A stretch of 64,000 nucleotides of DNA, taken from NCBI RefSeq assembly GCF_026340675.1, contig NZ_JAPEOX010000001.1, positions 6,696,001 to 6,760,000 on the forward strand, read 5' to 3'. Origin of the DNA: Streptomyces sp. NBC_01264. Lineage in GTDB: Bacteria; Actinomycetota; Actinomycetes; Streptomycetales; Streptomycetaceae. Shown one piece after another: positions 18,852-26,670 of the stretch. A program made the position numbers and the translations under genes. Below the pieces are notes generated by a model. The model did no database searches. It had not been told where the DNA came from and worked only from the letters and a program-made list of their open reading frames with translations. How positions within the stretch are numbered: the stretch's first letter is position 1; the number at the start of each line of letters is the position of its first letter.

Positions 18852-19014
18852 GCGGTCTCGGGGAGGTGGGGTGCGTTTCCGCGCCGCCCGGCACGGCGCC
18901 TCGCCGCACTGCCGCATCATCCGAGTACGTCCAGTACGCGGCCGATGCGGCAGCGCGCCGAGGCACCGCACCGGACGACGCGGAAACGCACCCCACCTCC
19001 CCGAGACCGCCTAG
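18848..19014. repeat. 167-bp long inverted repeat between putB and pruA
   Basis: The outer arms, 18848-18883 and 18979-19014, are perfect 36-bp reverse complements and start and end with CTAG. The inner 39 bases on each side continue the complementarity with about 30 of 39 matches, including CTGCCGCATC and GATGCGGCAG. Only about 17 bases remain as the apical loop (containing GTAC twice). The left arm includes the putB stop codon, and the right arm ends 33 bases before the pruA start. It could be a miniature inverted-repeat element, a dispersed intergenic repeat, a partial terminator or an RNA processing/stability element setting the putB:pruA ratio. Confidence 0.93.
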
Positions 19015-19047
19015 GCCCTCCCCCTAGCTCAAGGAGCACCCCGCATC

Positions 19048-20679
19048 ATGGACGCTGTCACCCGGGTCCCCGTGCCGGTCAACGAGCCGGTCCACTCGTA
19101 CGCCCCCGGCACCCCGGAGCGCGCGCGCCTCGAAACGCAGCTGAAGCAGCTGTCCGAGAACCCGATCGACCTCCCGATGACGATCAACGGCGTCAAGCGG
19201 ATGGGCGGCGGCGAGCGCTTCGACGTCGTGCAGCCGCACGACCACAAGTCGGTCATCGGCACCTACGCGAACGCCACCGCGGCCGACGCCCAGGAGGCCG
19301 TCGACACCGCCCTGGCCGCCGCCCCGGCCTGGCGCGCGATGTCCTTCGACGACCGCGCCGCGATCATCCTGCGCGCCGCCGAGCTGCTGTCCGGCCCGTG
19401 GCGCGAGAAGCTGGCCGCGTCCACGATGCTGGGCCAGTCGAAGACCGCGCAGCAGGCCGAGATCGACACCCCGTGCGAGCTCGTCGACTTCTGGCGCTTC
19501 AACGTCCACTTCGCCCGCCAGATCCTGGCCGAGCAGCCCGTCGCGAACTCCGCCGGCGTGTGGAACCGCAGCGACCACCGCCCGCTCGAGGGCTTCGTCT
19601 ACGCGATCACCCCCTTCAACTTCACGGCCATCGCGGGCAACCTGCCGACCGCCCCGGCCCTGATGGGCAACGTGGTCGTGTGGAAGCCGTCCCCGACGCA
19701 GACCCATTCCGCGGTCCTCCTCATGGAGCTCCTGGAGGAGGCCGGCCTGCCGAAGGGCGTCATCAACCTCGTGACGGGCGACGGCATCGCCGTCTCCGAG
19801 GTGGCGCTGACCCACCCGGAGCTCGCGGGCATCCACTTCACCGGTTCCACCAAGACCTTCCAGTACCTGTGGAAGACGGTCGGCACCAACATCGAGACGT
19901 ACAAGTCCTACCCGCGCCTGGTCGGCGAGACCGGCGGCAAGGACTTCGTCGTCGCGCACCCGTCCGCGGACCGCGCGATCCTGAAGACCGCCCTGACCCG
20001 CGGCTCCTTCGAGTACCAGGGCCAGAAGTGCTCGGCGTCCTCGCGCGCCTACGTCCCGGCCTCGATCTGGAACGACGGCTTCAAGGAGGCCTTCGCGGCC
20101 GAGGTCGACGGCATCAGCATGGGTGACGTCCGCGACCTGACGAACTTCATCGGCGCGGTCATCGACGAGCGCTCCTTCGCGAAGAACAAGGCCGCGATCG
20201 ACCGCGCGAAGGCCGACCCGACCTGCGAGATCGTCGCGGGCGGCACGTACGACGACTCCGAGGGCTACTTCGTCCGCCCGACGGTCATCGCGTGCACGGA
20301 CCCGTCCAACGAGGTCTTCACGACGGAGTACTTCGGCCCGATCCTGGCGATCCACGTCTACGAGGACGCTGACTTCGACGCGATGCTGGCCCAGATGGAA
20401 TCGGTCTCGGCGTACGCCCTGACCGGCGCCGTCATCGCGCAGGACCGCTACGCGGCGGCCGACGCGATGGAGAAGCTCCGCTTCGCCGCGGGCAACTTCT
20501 ACATCAACGACAAGTCGACCGGCGCCGTCGTCGGCCAGCAGCCCTTCGGCGGCGGCCGCGCCTCGGGCACCAACGACAAGGCCGGCGCGGCGTCGAACCT
20601 GATGCGCTGGACGTCGACCCGCTCCATCAAGGAGACCCTGGTCGCCCCGACCGAGTACGGCTACCCCCACATGGGCTGA
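19048..20679 (+). CDS. pruA: L-glutamate gamma-semialdehyde (1-pyrroline-5-carboxylate) dehydrogenase
   Basis: This 543-residue NAD-dependent aldehyde dehydrogenase converts the product of proline dehydrogenase to glutamate. The family signatures are visible: ITPFNFTAIAGNLPTAPALM, the FTGSTKTFQYLW NAD region, catalytic Glu in LVGETGGKDFVV near residue 295, and the catalytic Cys in YQGQKCSASSRAYVP near residue 330. The C-terminal GRASGTNDKAGAASNLMRW segment is typical of P5C dehydrogenases. The ATG at 19048 follows AAGGAG by eleven bases. It forms the proline catabolic pair with putB, separated by the long inverted repeat. Confidence 0.95.
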   Translation: MDAVTRVPVPVNEPVHSYAPGTPERARLETQLKQLSENPIDLPMTINGVKRMGGGERFDVVQPHDHKSVIGTYANATAADAQEAVDTALAAAPAWRAMSFDDRAAIILRAAELLSGPWREKLAASTMLGQSKTAQQAEIDTPCELVDFWRFNVHFARQILAEQPVANSAGVWNRSDHRPLEGFVYAITPFNFTAIAGNLPTAPALMGNVVVWKPSPTQTHSAVLLMELLEEAGLPKGVINLVTGDGIAVSEVALTHPELAGIHFTGSTKTFQYLWKTVGTNIETYKSYPRLVGETGGKDFVVAHPSADRAILKTALTRGSFEYQGQKCSASSRAYVPASIWNDGFKEAFAAEVDGISMGDVRDLTNFIGAVIDERSFAKNKAAIDRAKADPTCEIVAGGTYDDSEGYFVRPTVIACTDPSNEVFTTEYFGPILAIHVYEDADFDAMLAQMESVSAYALTGAVIAQDRYAAADAMEKLRFAAGNFYINDKSTGAVVGQQPFGGGRASGTNDKAGAASNLMRWTSTRSIKETLVAPTEYGYPHMG

Positions 20680-20700
20680 CCGTCCGGGTCCCCCCGAACC

Positions 20701-20741
20701 CCGCCCTCGCTCCGGTACCCCCAAGTCCGGAGCGGGGGCGG
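20701..20741 (+). terminator. hairpin after pruA
   Basis: CCGCCCTCGCTCCGG (20701-20715) pairs with CCGGAGCGGGGGCGG (20727-20741), with one T-G wobble, around an 11-base loop. It lies 21 bases after the pruA stop. Confidence 0.75.
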
Positions 20742-20769
20742 TTTCCATGTCCCGCCGGGGTAAGGGGTG

Positions 20770-20933
20770 CTAGCCTGAACGGAGTTGTCGTGTACGGCGA
20801 CACGCTCCAATACTCGGGCCCGGCTACCCGAGGGGGCTGAGGGCTCTCACGAGTTCCTGTACGGGGTGGGGCCGCAGTGTCAGGAGATACGAGACCTCTA
20901 TGCGCCGTGCCGGGGCGACGCCCGGGGAGACGT
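20770..20933 (+). other. structured 5' leader of an unknown operon
   Basis: A promoter-like TAGCCT at 20772-20777 is followed by closely packed dyads: GGAG/CTCC flanking GTCG/CGAC, then CTCGGG/CCCGAG around an 8-base loop. The next open gene starts only at 20934. The leader of roughly 150 bases could be an RNA regulatory element. I recognise no known riboswitch class in it. Confidence 0.35.
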
Positions 20934-21812
20934 ATGTCCAGTCGCACTGACAACCGCCACCGCGTCGCCAGCATGTGCCGCCGAGCTACCGGACTTCCGC
21001 ACCACGTCTGTAATCGCTGGGCCACCGAGGGCCTCATCACGCGAGCGCAGCCGGTGCCGGATGCGACGGACGCAGGGCAGCGGGCCTTTGAGGCGCAGGT
21101 TGTTCTCGTCCTAGCAGACCGCTTGCGTCATGAGCAGGTGGACGGAGCGCTGCTCGGGTTCACCCGGGCGGAGCCGACTCCCGGCGGCTTGGTCCTGAGC
21201 CTCCACCCGACAACGGCGGACCGTGTCGTTGCGGAGCTGCTCCCGCGCATCGGCACGATGTACGGCGGCATGCGGGGCATCGCGGGACTGAGGCTGACGG
21301 GCGGGCCGGGCAGGTGGCGGCTGTCCGGGCTCTTGGACGGCACACACATCGGGTTGGTGCATCCCCAGCCGGGATGGGTGCCGGTCCTGCCCGACGACCA
21401 GACCGACACGGCGTACTTGTGGCGCCGCAACCCGAGGCGCCTGCACGGCATCGAGGTCGATCGGGGCCACGACAGCTGGGGCGAGGCGCGCGACCGGCTG
21501 CTCAGCCGCCTGCTGCGCAGAGTCTCCCTGGTCAATGAGGCCGGCGCGGCACACGGCTGGGCGAACACCTACACCCACGGCAGTCGGGGCGTCGTCATCG
21601 AATGGTGCTGCGCGGTCAGCACGGCTCACATGGCGGACTGCCTGGTGCGCAGTGGCCTCACTGCCGTTCCGGCGGACCTGACGGGCACCGAGGAGCCCGA
21701 CCGCGTGGACCTGGCACGGTTTGGCCAGCTCCATCTCGGGGACGCGCTCGCTACGGTCCGGCAAGGGAACTGCGCCGAGCAGCGGCCGGTCCTGAAGGGA
21801 CGGGTGCGCTGA
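20934..21812 (+). CDS. hypothetical protein (292 aa), unknown function
   Basis: I do not recognise this protein. It is soluble, Arg/His-rich and has no signal peptide. The N-terminal RHRVASMCRRATGLPHHVC, NRWATEGLITR looks like a helix-turn-helix or winged-helix start with two Cys nine to ten residues apart. The middle has a Gly-rich segment (GTMYGGMRGIAGLRLTGGPG), and further Cys occur in EWCCAVS, ADCLVRSG and GNCAEQ. Base composition is somewhat less GC-extreme than in the neighbours, which hints at transfer, but no mobile gene is near. The ATG at 20934 follows GGGGAGACGT, while the open frame from 20877 lies in the leader. It overlaps the next small gene by one base, so the two are translationally coupled. 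Confidence 0.65.
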   Translation: MSSRTDNRHRVASMCRRATGLPHHVCNRWATEGLITRAQPVPDATDAGQRAFEAQVVLVLADRLRHEQVDGALLGFTRAEPTPGGLVLSLHPTTADRVVAELLPRIGTMYGGMRGIAGLRLTGGPGRWRLSGLLDGTHIGLVHPQPGWVPVLPDDQTDTAYLWRRNPRRLHGIEVDRGHDSWGEARDRLLSRLLRRVSLVNEAGAAHGWANTYTHGSRGVVIEWCCAVSTAHMADCLVRSGLTAVPADLTGTEEPDRVDLARFGQLHLGDALATVRQGNCAEQRPVLKGRVR

Positions 21813-22012
21813 TGCTTACCGCTGCCTGCGTCACCGCCGCCGTGCTCGGGGTCAGCAAAGTCGTTCGGGACTGGCTGATCCTGCGGCAGGTGCGGGCCGC
21901 CATGGACGCGGGGTCGCCCGAGGACCGGGTGCGGATCGGGATGCGGCTCGCCGGGGCGCTCGGCGGGCGGGACGCCGAGGAGCCCGCCGCGCCCGCCGGC
22001 AGCGGAGGTTAG
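21812..22012 (+). CDS. small hypothetical protein (66 aa) coupled to the preceding gene
   Basis: The ATG at 21812 overlaps the stop codon of the upstream gene (TGATG). The product has a hydrophobic N-terminus (MLTAACVTAAVLGVSKVV) that may be a single membrane anchor or a buried helix, then a charged helix (DWLILRQVRAAMD) and a Pro/Ala/Gly-rich tail. No family is recognised. The stop codon overlaps the end of the convergent nitroreductase gene by four bases. Coupling suggests it acts with the 292-residue protein, perhaps anchoring it to the membrane; this is inference only. Confidence 0.6.
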   Translation: MLTAACVTAAVLGVSKVVRDWLILRQVRAAMDAGSPEDRVRIGMRLAGALGGRDAEEPAAPAGSGG

Positions 22013-22710
22013 ACCTCCACCAGAACCTGCTCCAGGGACTTGCGGACCAGGTCCGGGACCTCGCACTCGGGGGACGGGTAGCCGACCGGGATGACCGCGA
22101 AGGCCTTCTCGTTTTCCGGGCGGTTCAGGACGTGGGAGAGGAACCGCATCGGGCTCGGCGTGTGGATCAGGGCGGCCAGGCCGGAGAGGTGGAGGGCCGA
22201 CAGGAGCATGCCGACCGCGATGCCGACCGACTCGTCGACGTAGTAGTGCTTGTGCTTCGTGCCGTCCTCGCCGAGCCAGTAGCGCTGCTGGAAGACCACG
22301 ATCAGGGCCGGCGCGTCCGTGAGGTGGGTCTTCACGGCGTCCGTGCCGATGGGGCGCAGGGCCGCGAGCCACTCGTCGCCGAGCCGGCCGTCGTAGGAGA
22401 GCTGCTCCTCCTGCTCGGCGGCCGCGCGGATCTGCTCCCGTACGGCCGGGTCCTTGACCAGGACGAAGGTCCACGGCTGCTGGTGCGCCCCGGAGGGCGC
22501 GGTCGCGGCGCAGGCGATGGCGTCGCGGACCACCTGCTCGGGCACCGGGTCGGGGGAGAAGTGGCGTACGGTCCTGCGCTCGTCCATCCGCGTACGGAGC
22601 TCCGCGGCGCGCGCGAGGGATTCCCCGGCCGGCATCCGCTCGGGGCGGTAGGGCGCGGGACGGTACGGCTGGCCGTGGATCGGGGTCCACTGCTGGGTAT
22701 CGGGAGACAT
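22009..22710 (-). CDS. nitroreductase family protein
   Basis: This 233-residue FMN enzyme has the nitroreductase fold. RMDERRTVRHFSPDPVPEQV near residue 40 gives the Arg contacts to the FMN phosphate, ATAPSGAHQQPWTFVLVKD near 65 is the classic flavin/substrate segment, and the C-terminal half has SVGIAVGMLLSALHLSG and PVGYPSPECEVPDL. It belongs with the iodotyrosine deiodinase/BluB-like group in the broad sense, and its substrate is unknown. The ATG at 22710 gives MSPDTQQWTPIHG. No clear ribosome site precedes it. It is convergent with the small coupled gene and divergent from the acetyltransferase gene. Confidence 0.85.
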   Translation of the reverse strand: MSPDTQQWTPIHGQPYRPAPYRPERMPAGESLARAAELRTRMDERRTVRHFSPDPVPEQVVRDAIACAATAPSGAHQQPWTFVLVKDPAVREQIRAAAEQEEQLSYDGRLGDEWLAALRPIGTDAVKTHLTDAPALIVVFQQRYWLGEDGTKHKHYYVDESVGIAVGMLLSALHLSGLAALIHTPSPMRFLSHVLNRPENEKAFAVIPVGYPSPECEVPDLVRKSLEQVLVEV

Positions 22711-22839
22711 GGGGCGAGTCTGCCGAGCCAATGGTCCGGACCGCCAGGGTCGCGTCGGCCCAATCCGGCCGGTGGGCGATATTTCATGTCCGCATAGCGG
22801 ATACAAGGCGTGGGGGAGCCCGCTTGGTACGGTCCCGGT

Positions 22840-23409
22840 ATGAGCGACGAGGACACGGGAGCCGCAGGCGCGGTCTCGCTGCGGCACACCTCGCAGTTGG
22901 CTGAGGGGGAGCTGCGGCAGGTGCGGGAGCTGCTCGGCGGGGCCTTCGAGGGGGACTTCGGGGACGAGGACTTCGAGCACGCGCTGGGCGGGATGCACGT
23001 GCTGGTGCACCGGGGCGGGGAGCTCCTCGCGCACGGGAGCGTCGTGCAGCGGCGGGTGCTGCACCGGGGGCGGGCGCTGCGCACCGGCTATGTCGAGGCG
23101 GTGGCCGTACGGGCCGACCGGCGCCGGTGCGGGCTCGGCGGCGTGGTGATGGAGGCGGTCGAGGGGATCCTCGCGCGGGCCTACGTGCTCGGGGCGCTCA
23201 GCGCCTCCGACGACGGGGCCCGGCTGTACGCGGGCCGCGGCTGGCGGGTGTGGGGCGGGGAGATCGGGGTGCTCGGGCCCGGCGGGCCCGAGCGGCTGCC
23301 CGAGGAGGAGGGGTCGACGTACGTGTGGACGCCGCCCGGCGGTGGGTTGCTGCTCGACCCCACCGCCGGGCCGCTGACGTTCGACTGGCGCGACGGCGAT
23401 GTGCTCTAG
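22840..23409 (+). CDS. GNAT acetyltransferase resembling aminoglycoside 2'-N-acetyltransferase AAC(2')
   Basis: The 189-residue product closely follows the mycobacterial AAC(2')-I pattern as I remember it: FEHALGGMHVLVH near residue 45, VVQRRVLHRGRALRTGYVEAV, here split, then AVRADRRRCGLGGVVMEAVE (acetyl-CoA loop), AYVLGALSASDDGARLYAGRGW, and the C-terminal FDWRDGDVL, which matches the DWRDGDVW ending of AAC(2'). Enzymes of this group acetylate the 2'-amino group of gentamicin- or tobramycin-type aminoglycosides, though some act on cell-wall or mycothiol-like substrates. Resistance is therefore a hypothesis. The ATG at 22840 has no ribosome site, so it may be leaderless. Its stop overlaps the convergent phospholipase gene by four bases. 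Confidence 0.8.
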   Translation: MSDEDTGAAGAVSLRHTSQLAEGELRQVRELLGGAFEGDFGDEDFEHALGGMHVLVHRGGELLAHGSVVQRRVLHRGRALRTGYVEAVAVRADRRRCGLGGVVMEAVEGILARAYVLGALSASDDGARLYAGRGWRVWGGEIGVLGPGGPERLPEEEGSTYVWTPPGGGLLLDPTAGPLTFDWRDGDVL

Positions 23410-25436
23410 CTGCCGCTGATGCTCGGGGCGCCGGACTCGATGTGGCCCGTGTAGCGGCGCGACCAGGTGCCGTCGGAGTCGGCGAGGACCGTGAAGTCGT
23501 ACCAGCCGTTGTTGTAGGCGACGGCGTTGAAGTAGTCCTCGCGCGAGGAGTTCGCCGGCACGGTGTACGTCCACGGGCCGTCCGTGCGGTAGGCGTTCGC
23601 GCGGATCGTGAAGGTGACCGGCGAGGCCGAGGTGTTGGTCATCTTGAGGTAGAGCGCCGTCTTGCCGGTGCCCGGCTCCACCGCGAAGCGGGACGCGACC
23701 TCGATGGACTTCCCCGCCTTCGACGCGTCGCCGATGAAGCGCCGCAGGAAGCGGTTCGGCCCGTACATCGAGATGTCGTACTTGCCGGAGCCGCTGCCCG
23801 TGCCGATGTTGAAGTAGTCCGTCGACGTGGCGCCGGCGTCCACCGTGTACTGCCAGGCGGCCGTGTCCCGGTACTGGTGCGGGTGGATCGAGAAGTGCGC
23901 CGCCTGCTTGGCCTCCGCGCCCGCGTTCGTCATCGAGAACCAGGCGAGGATCTTGCCGCCCGAGCCGAACTCGAAGCGGTCCAGATTCCCGTTGACCTGG
24001 TAGGGAAGGGCGCGCGCGGGCCGGGTCCCGGCCTCCTGCACCGGCTGCGCGTTGTCCTGCGGCACCGGGTTGGAGAGCGGGCCGCAGGTCGCCTGCCCGA
24101 TGACCTTGGCGGTGGAGGGGAGGCCCGCGGGAACCCCGTAGACCGGGTGCGCGAAGTCGAAGACGCCCGTGAGGTCGCCGGTGACCTTGCGGCGCCACGC
24201 GCTGATGTTCGGACAGTTCGCCGGGGTGCCGAGCGCGGCCGTCCACTTCTCCATGAAGCGCAGCACGGAGGTGTGGTCGAAGACCTCGGAGCTCACCCAG
24301 CCGCCGCGGGTCCACGGGGACATCACGATCATCGGGACGCGGAAGCCGAGCCCGATCGGGGTGCCGTCGATGTACTCGCCCGCGGTGCCGGGCGGCGCGA
24401 CCGGCGGCGGGACGTGGTCGAAGAAACCGTCGTTCTCGTCGTAGTTGAGGAAGAGGACGGTGGAGTCGAAGACCTCCGGGTCGGCCGACAGCGCCCGGTA
24501 GACCAGGTCCACGAAGTGCGCGCCGTCGCCGGGCGGGGCGTACGGGTGCTCGGAGAAGGCCTCGTTCGCCACGACCCAGGAGACCTGGGGCAGGGTGCCG
24601 GCGACCACGTCCGCGCGGATGGCGGCGGCGATGTCGTCGGGGGTGGAGCCGGTGACCTTGGGGACGGAGCCCATGCCGCGGTCCCACAGGGGGTTGCCGG
24701 GGGCGGCGTCCGTGAACTTCTTGAAGTAGGCGAGCCCGTTGTCCCCGTAGTTGTCCTGGGCGTTCTGGTAGACCTTCCAGCTCATCCCGGCGCGCTGGAG
24801 GGCCTCCGCGTACGTCTCCCAGGTCAGCCCGGACTCGTCGCCGCCGTCCTTGCTGCTCGCGTCGATCTTGCCGCTCCACAGGAAGGTGCGGTTCGGGCCG
24901 GTCGCGCTCAGGGTGGAGCAGAAGTAGGCGTCGCAGATGGTGTAGTTGTCGGCGAGGCCGTAGTGGAACGGTATGTCGCCGCGGTCGAGGTACCCGAGGG
25001 TGCGGGTGTTGCCGACGCCGGTGACGAAGTTGTCCATGCGGCCCTTGTTCCAGGCCGCGTGCTGCGAGGTCCAGCTGTGCGGGAGGTCGCCGTTGCACTG
25101 GGCGAGGGTCTCGCCGTCGACGCCGCCGACCGGCGGGGTGGAGCTGAGCTTCCACGGGTACTGGCGGCCGCCCCAGTTGGGCTGGTTGAACATCCCCCAG
25201 CCGCCCGGGATGTTGCCGGCGGCGCGGTCACCGAAACCGCGGACACCCTTCAGCTTGCCGAAGTAGTGGTCGAAGCTGCGGTTCTCCTGCATCAGGATCA
25301 CCACGTGCTTCACGTCGGTGATCGTGCCCGACGCGGTGGCCGCGGCCGCCGACGTCGGCGCGATCGCGGGCAGGGTCGCCCCTGCCATCAGCCCGGCGCC
25401 GATCCCCACGAACCCTCTGCGGCTGATAGGTGTCAC
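23406..25436 (-). CDS. phosphocholine-specific phospholipase C, Tat-exported
   Basis: This 676-residue secreted enzyme begins with a twin-arginine signal (SRRGFVGIGAGLMAGATLP) and an AXA-like cleavage site near residue 33. The phosphoesterase domain follows: VVILMQENRSFDHYFG near residue 45 carries the metal-binding Glu/Asn, SQHAAWNKGRMDNFV, LFLNYDENDGFFDHVPPP, and FDHTSVLRFMEKW. Two C-terminal beta domains (about 460-560 and 580-670, with RANAYRTDGPWTYTVPANSS) match the repeats of this family. It hydrolyses phosphatidylcholine or sphingomyelin outside the cell, probably for phosphate scavenging. The GTG at 25436 follows GGAGGCGAG. No Pho box was identified by eye. Confidence 0.92.
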   Translation of the reverse strand: MTPISRRGFVGIGAGLMAGATLPAIAPTSAAAATASGTITDVKHVVILMQENRSFDHYFGKLKGVRGFGDRAAGNIPGGWGMFNQPNWGGRQYPWKLSSTPPVGGVDGETLAQCNGDLPHSWTSQHAAWNKGRMDNFVTGVGNTRTLGYLDRGDIPFHYGLADNYTICDAYFCSTLSATGPNRTFLWSGKIDASSKDGGDESGLTWETYAEALQRAGMSWKVYQNAQDNYGDNGLAYFKKFTDAAPGNPLWDRGMGSVPKVTGSTPDDIAAAIRADVVAGTLPQVSWVVANEAFSEHPYAPPGDGAHFVDLVYRALSADPEVFDSTVLFLNYDENDGFFDHVPPPVAPPGTAGEYIDGTPIGLGFRVPMIVMSPWTRGGWVSSEVFDHTSVLRFMEKWTAALGTPANCPNISAWRRKVTGDLTGVFDFAHPVYGVPAGLPSTAKVIGQATCGPLSNPVPQDNAQPVQEAGTRPARALPYQVNGNLDRFEFGSGGKILAWFSMTNAGAEAKQAAHFSIHPHQYRDTAAWQYTVDAGATSTDYFNIGTGSGSGKYDISMYGPNRFLRRFIGDASKAGKSIEVASRFAVEPGTGKTALYLKMTNTSASPVTFTIRANAYRTDGPWTYTVPANSSREDYFNAVAYNNGWYDFTVLADSDGTWSRRYTGHIESGAPSISGS

Positions 25437-25555
25437 TGGCTGCTCGCCTCCAACTCAAGTGCCCCGCTGGCACATTGACGGCAAGAGTGGCGGCAGTCGC
25501 GCCAAAGGTCTACATCCGTGCGGTAAGAAGTCGGTGAACATCCGGGTGGCTGGAT

Positions 25556-26569
25556 TCAGACATCGATGCGTACGAGCATTTTTCCCAGATTGTCGCCCCG
25601 GAGCATGCCCCGGAAGGCCTCCACCGTGTGATCAAACCCCTGTACAACGGTGGTGTCGGTACCGATCCGGCCACTGCGCAGGTGCGGGACGAGAAAGTCT
25701 TCCAGCTCGTCCTGCAGATTGGTGTGATTCCGAACCAATACCCCTTCCAGGCGCAGTGACTTGTGTACGACCTCGAAGAGGTTGTGGGGCGCGGCGGGGG
25801 AGCGGTCGCCGTTGTACATCGAGATCCCGCCGACCCAGGCGATCCGCCCGTACTCGCGCAGCACGTCGATGGCCCCCTCCAGGTGGTCCCCGCCGACGTT
25901 GTCCACGTAGACGTCGATGCCATCGGGTGCCGCCTTCGCGAGCTGTTCGCCGACCGGCCCGTCGTGGTAGTCGAAGGCCGCGTCGAAGCCGAGGACCCCG
26001 GTGAGGTGGCGGACCTTCGCCGCCGTGCCCGCGCTGCCGATGATCCGGCGGGCGCCGAGCAGCCGGGCGATGCGGCCGGTGGCCGTGCCGACCCCGCCCG
26101 CCGCCGCCGAGACGAAGAGGTCCTCGCCCTCGCGCAGGGCCGCGGTGCGGGTCAGGGCGGCGTACGCGGTCAGCCCGGTGCCGCCGAGGATGGAGAGGTA
26201 GGCCTCCAGCGGGACGCCCGCGTGGCCGCGCAGTTTGCGGGTACCGCCGACTCCCAGGGTGACGAGGGCGTGGGTGCGCCAGCCCTCGCGGTGGAAGACG
26301 AGGTCGCCCTCCGCGAGGCCCGGGTCGCGCGAGGCGACGACCCGGCCCACCGAGCGGCCTTCCAGCGGGGTGCCGAGCTCGAAGCCTCCCTCGCCGCCGT
26401 CCATCAGCCCGCGGTGGTACGGGTCCACGGAGAGCAGCAGGTTCTCCACGAGGGCGGTACCGGGCCGCGGCCGGGGGACGGGGGTCCGTACGTACGCGAA
26501 GTCGGAGGCGGCGGGGAAGCCGGCCGGGCGGGCGATCTGGTGGACGGCGTGAGCGGTGTTCGTGGTCAT
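25556..26569 (-). CDS. NADP-dependent MDR-family oxidoreductase (alkenal/prostaglandin reductase-like)
   Basis: This 337-residue zinc-independent medium-chain reductase shows VDPYHRGLMDGG near residue 50, GGTGLTAYAALTRTAALREG near 130, and the NADP fold AAAGGVGTATGRIARLLGARRIIGSAG (split over the Gly-rich turn) near 155. It then has FDYHDGPVGEQLAKAAPDGIDVYVDNVGG and GISMYN. It belongs with the leukotriene B4 12-hydroxydehydrogenase/curcumin reductase group that reduces alpha,beta-unsaturated carbonyls. The ATG at 26569 (MTTNTAHAVHQIARP) fits homologues; the open frame extends further as non-coding sequence. It is divergent from a LysR gene starting at 26671, which probably controls it. Confidence 0.9.
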   Translation of the reverse strand: MTTNTAHAVHQIARPAGFPAASDFAYVRTPVPRPRPGTALVENLLLSVDPYHRGLMDGGEGGFELGTPLEGRSVGRVVASRDPGLAEGDLVFHREGWRTHALVTLGVGGTRKLRGHAGVPLEAYLSILGGTGLTAYAALTRTAALREGEDLFVSAAAGGVGTATGRIARLLGARRIIGSAGTAAKVRHLTGVLGFDAAFDYHDGPVGEQLAKAAPDGIDVYVDNVGGDHLEGAIDVLREYGRIAWVGGISMYNGDRSPAAPHNLFEVVHKSLRLEGVLVRNHTNLQDELEDFLVPHLRSGRIGTDTTVVQGFDHTVEAFRGMLRGDNLGKMLVRIDV

Positions 26570-26670
26570 GGCGAGGACGCTAGGAGGGAATCGGCGGGCC
26601 GGGCAGGGGGTTGGGTTCATGGAAGCCGCACACCCATGAACGACGCTCATAGAACGAGGTGAGGGCCCCC

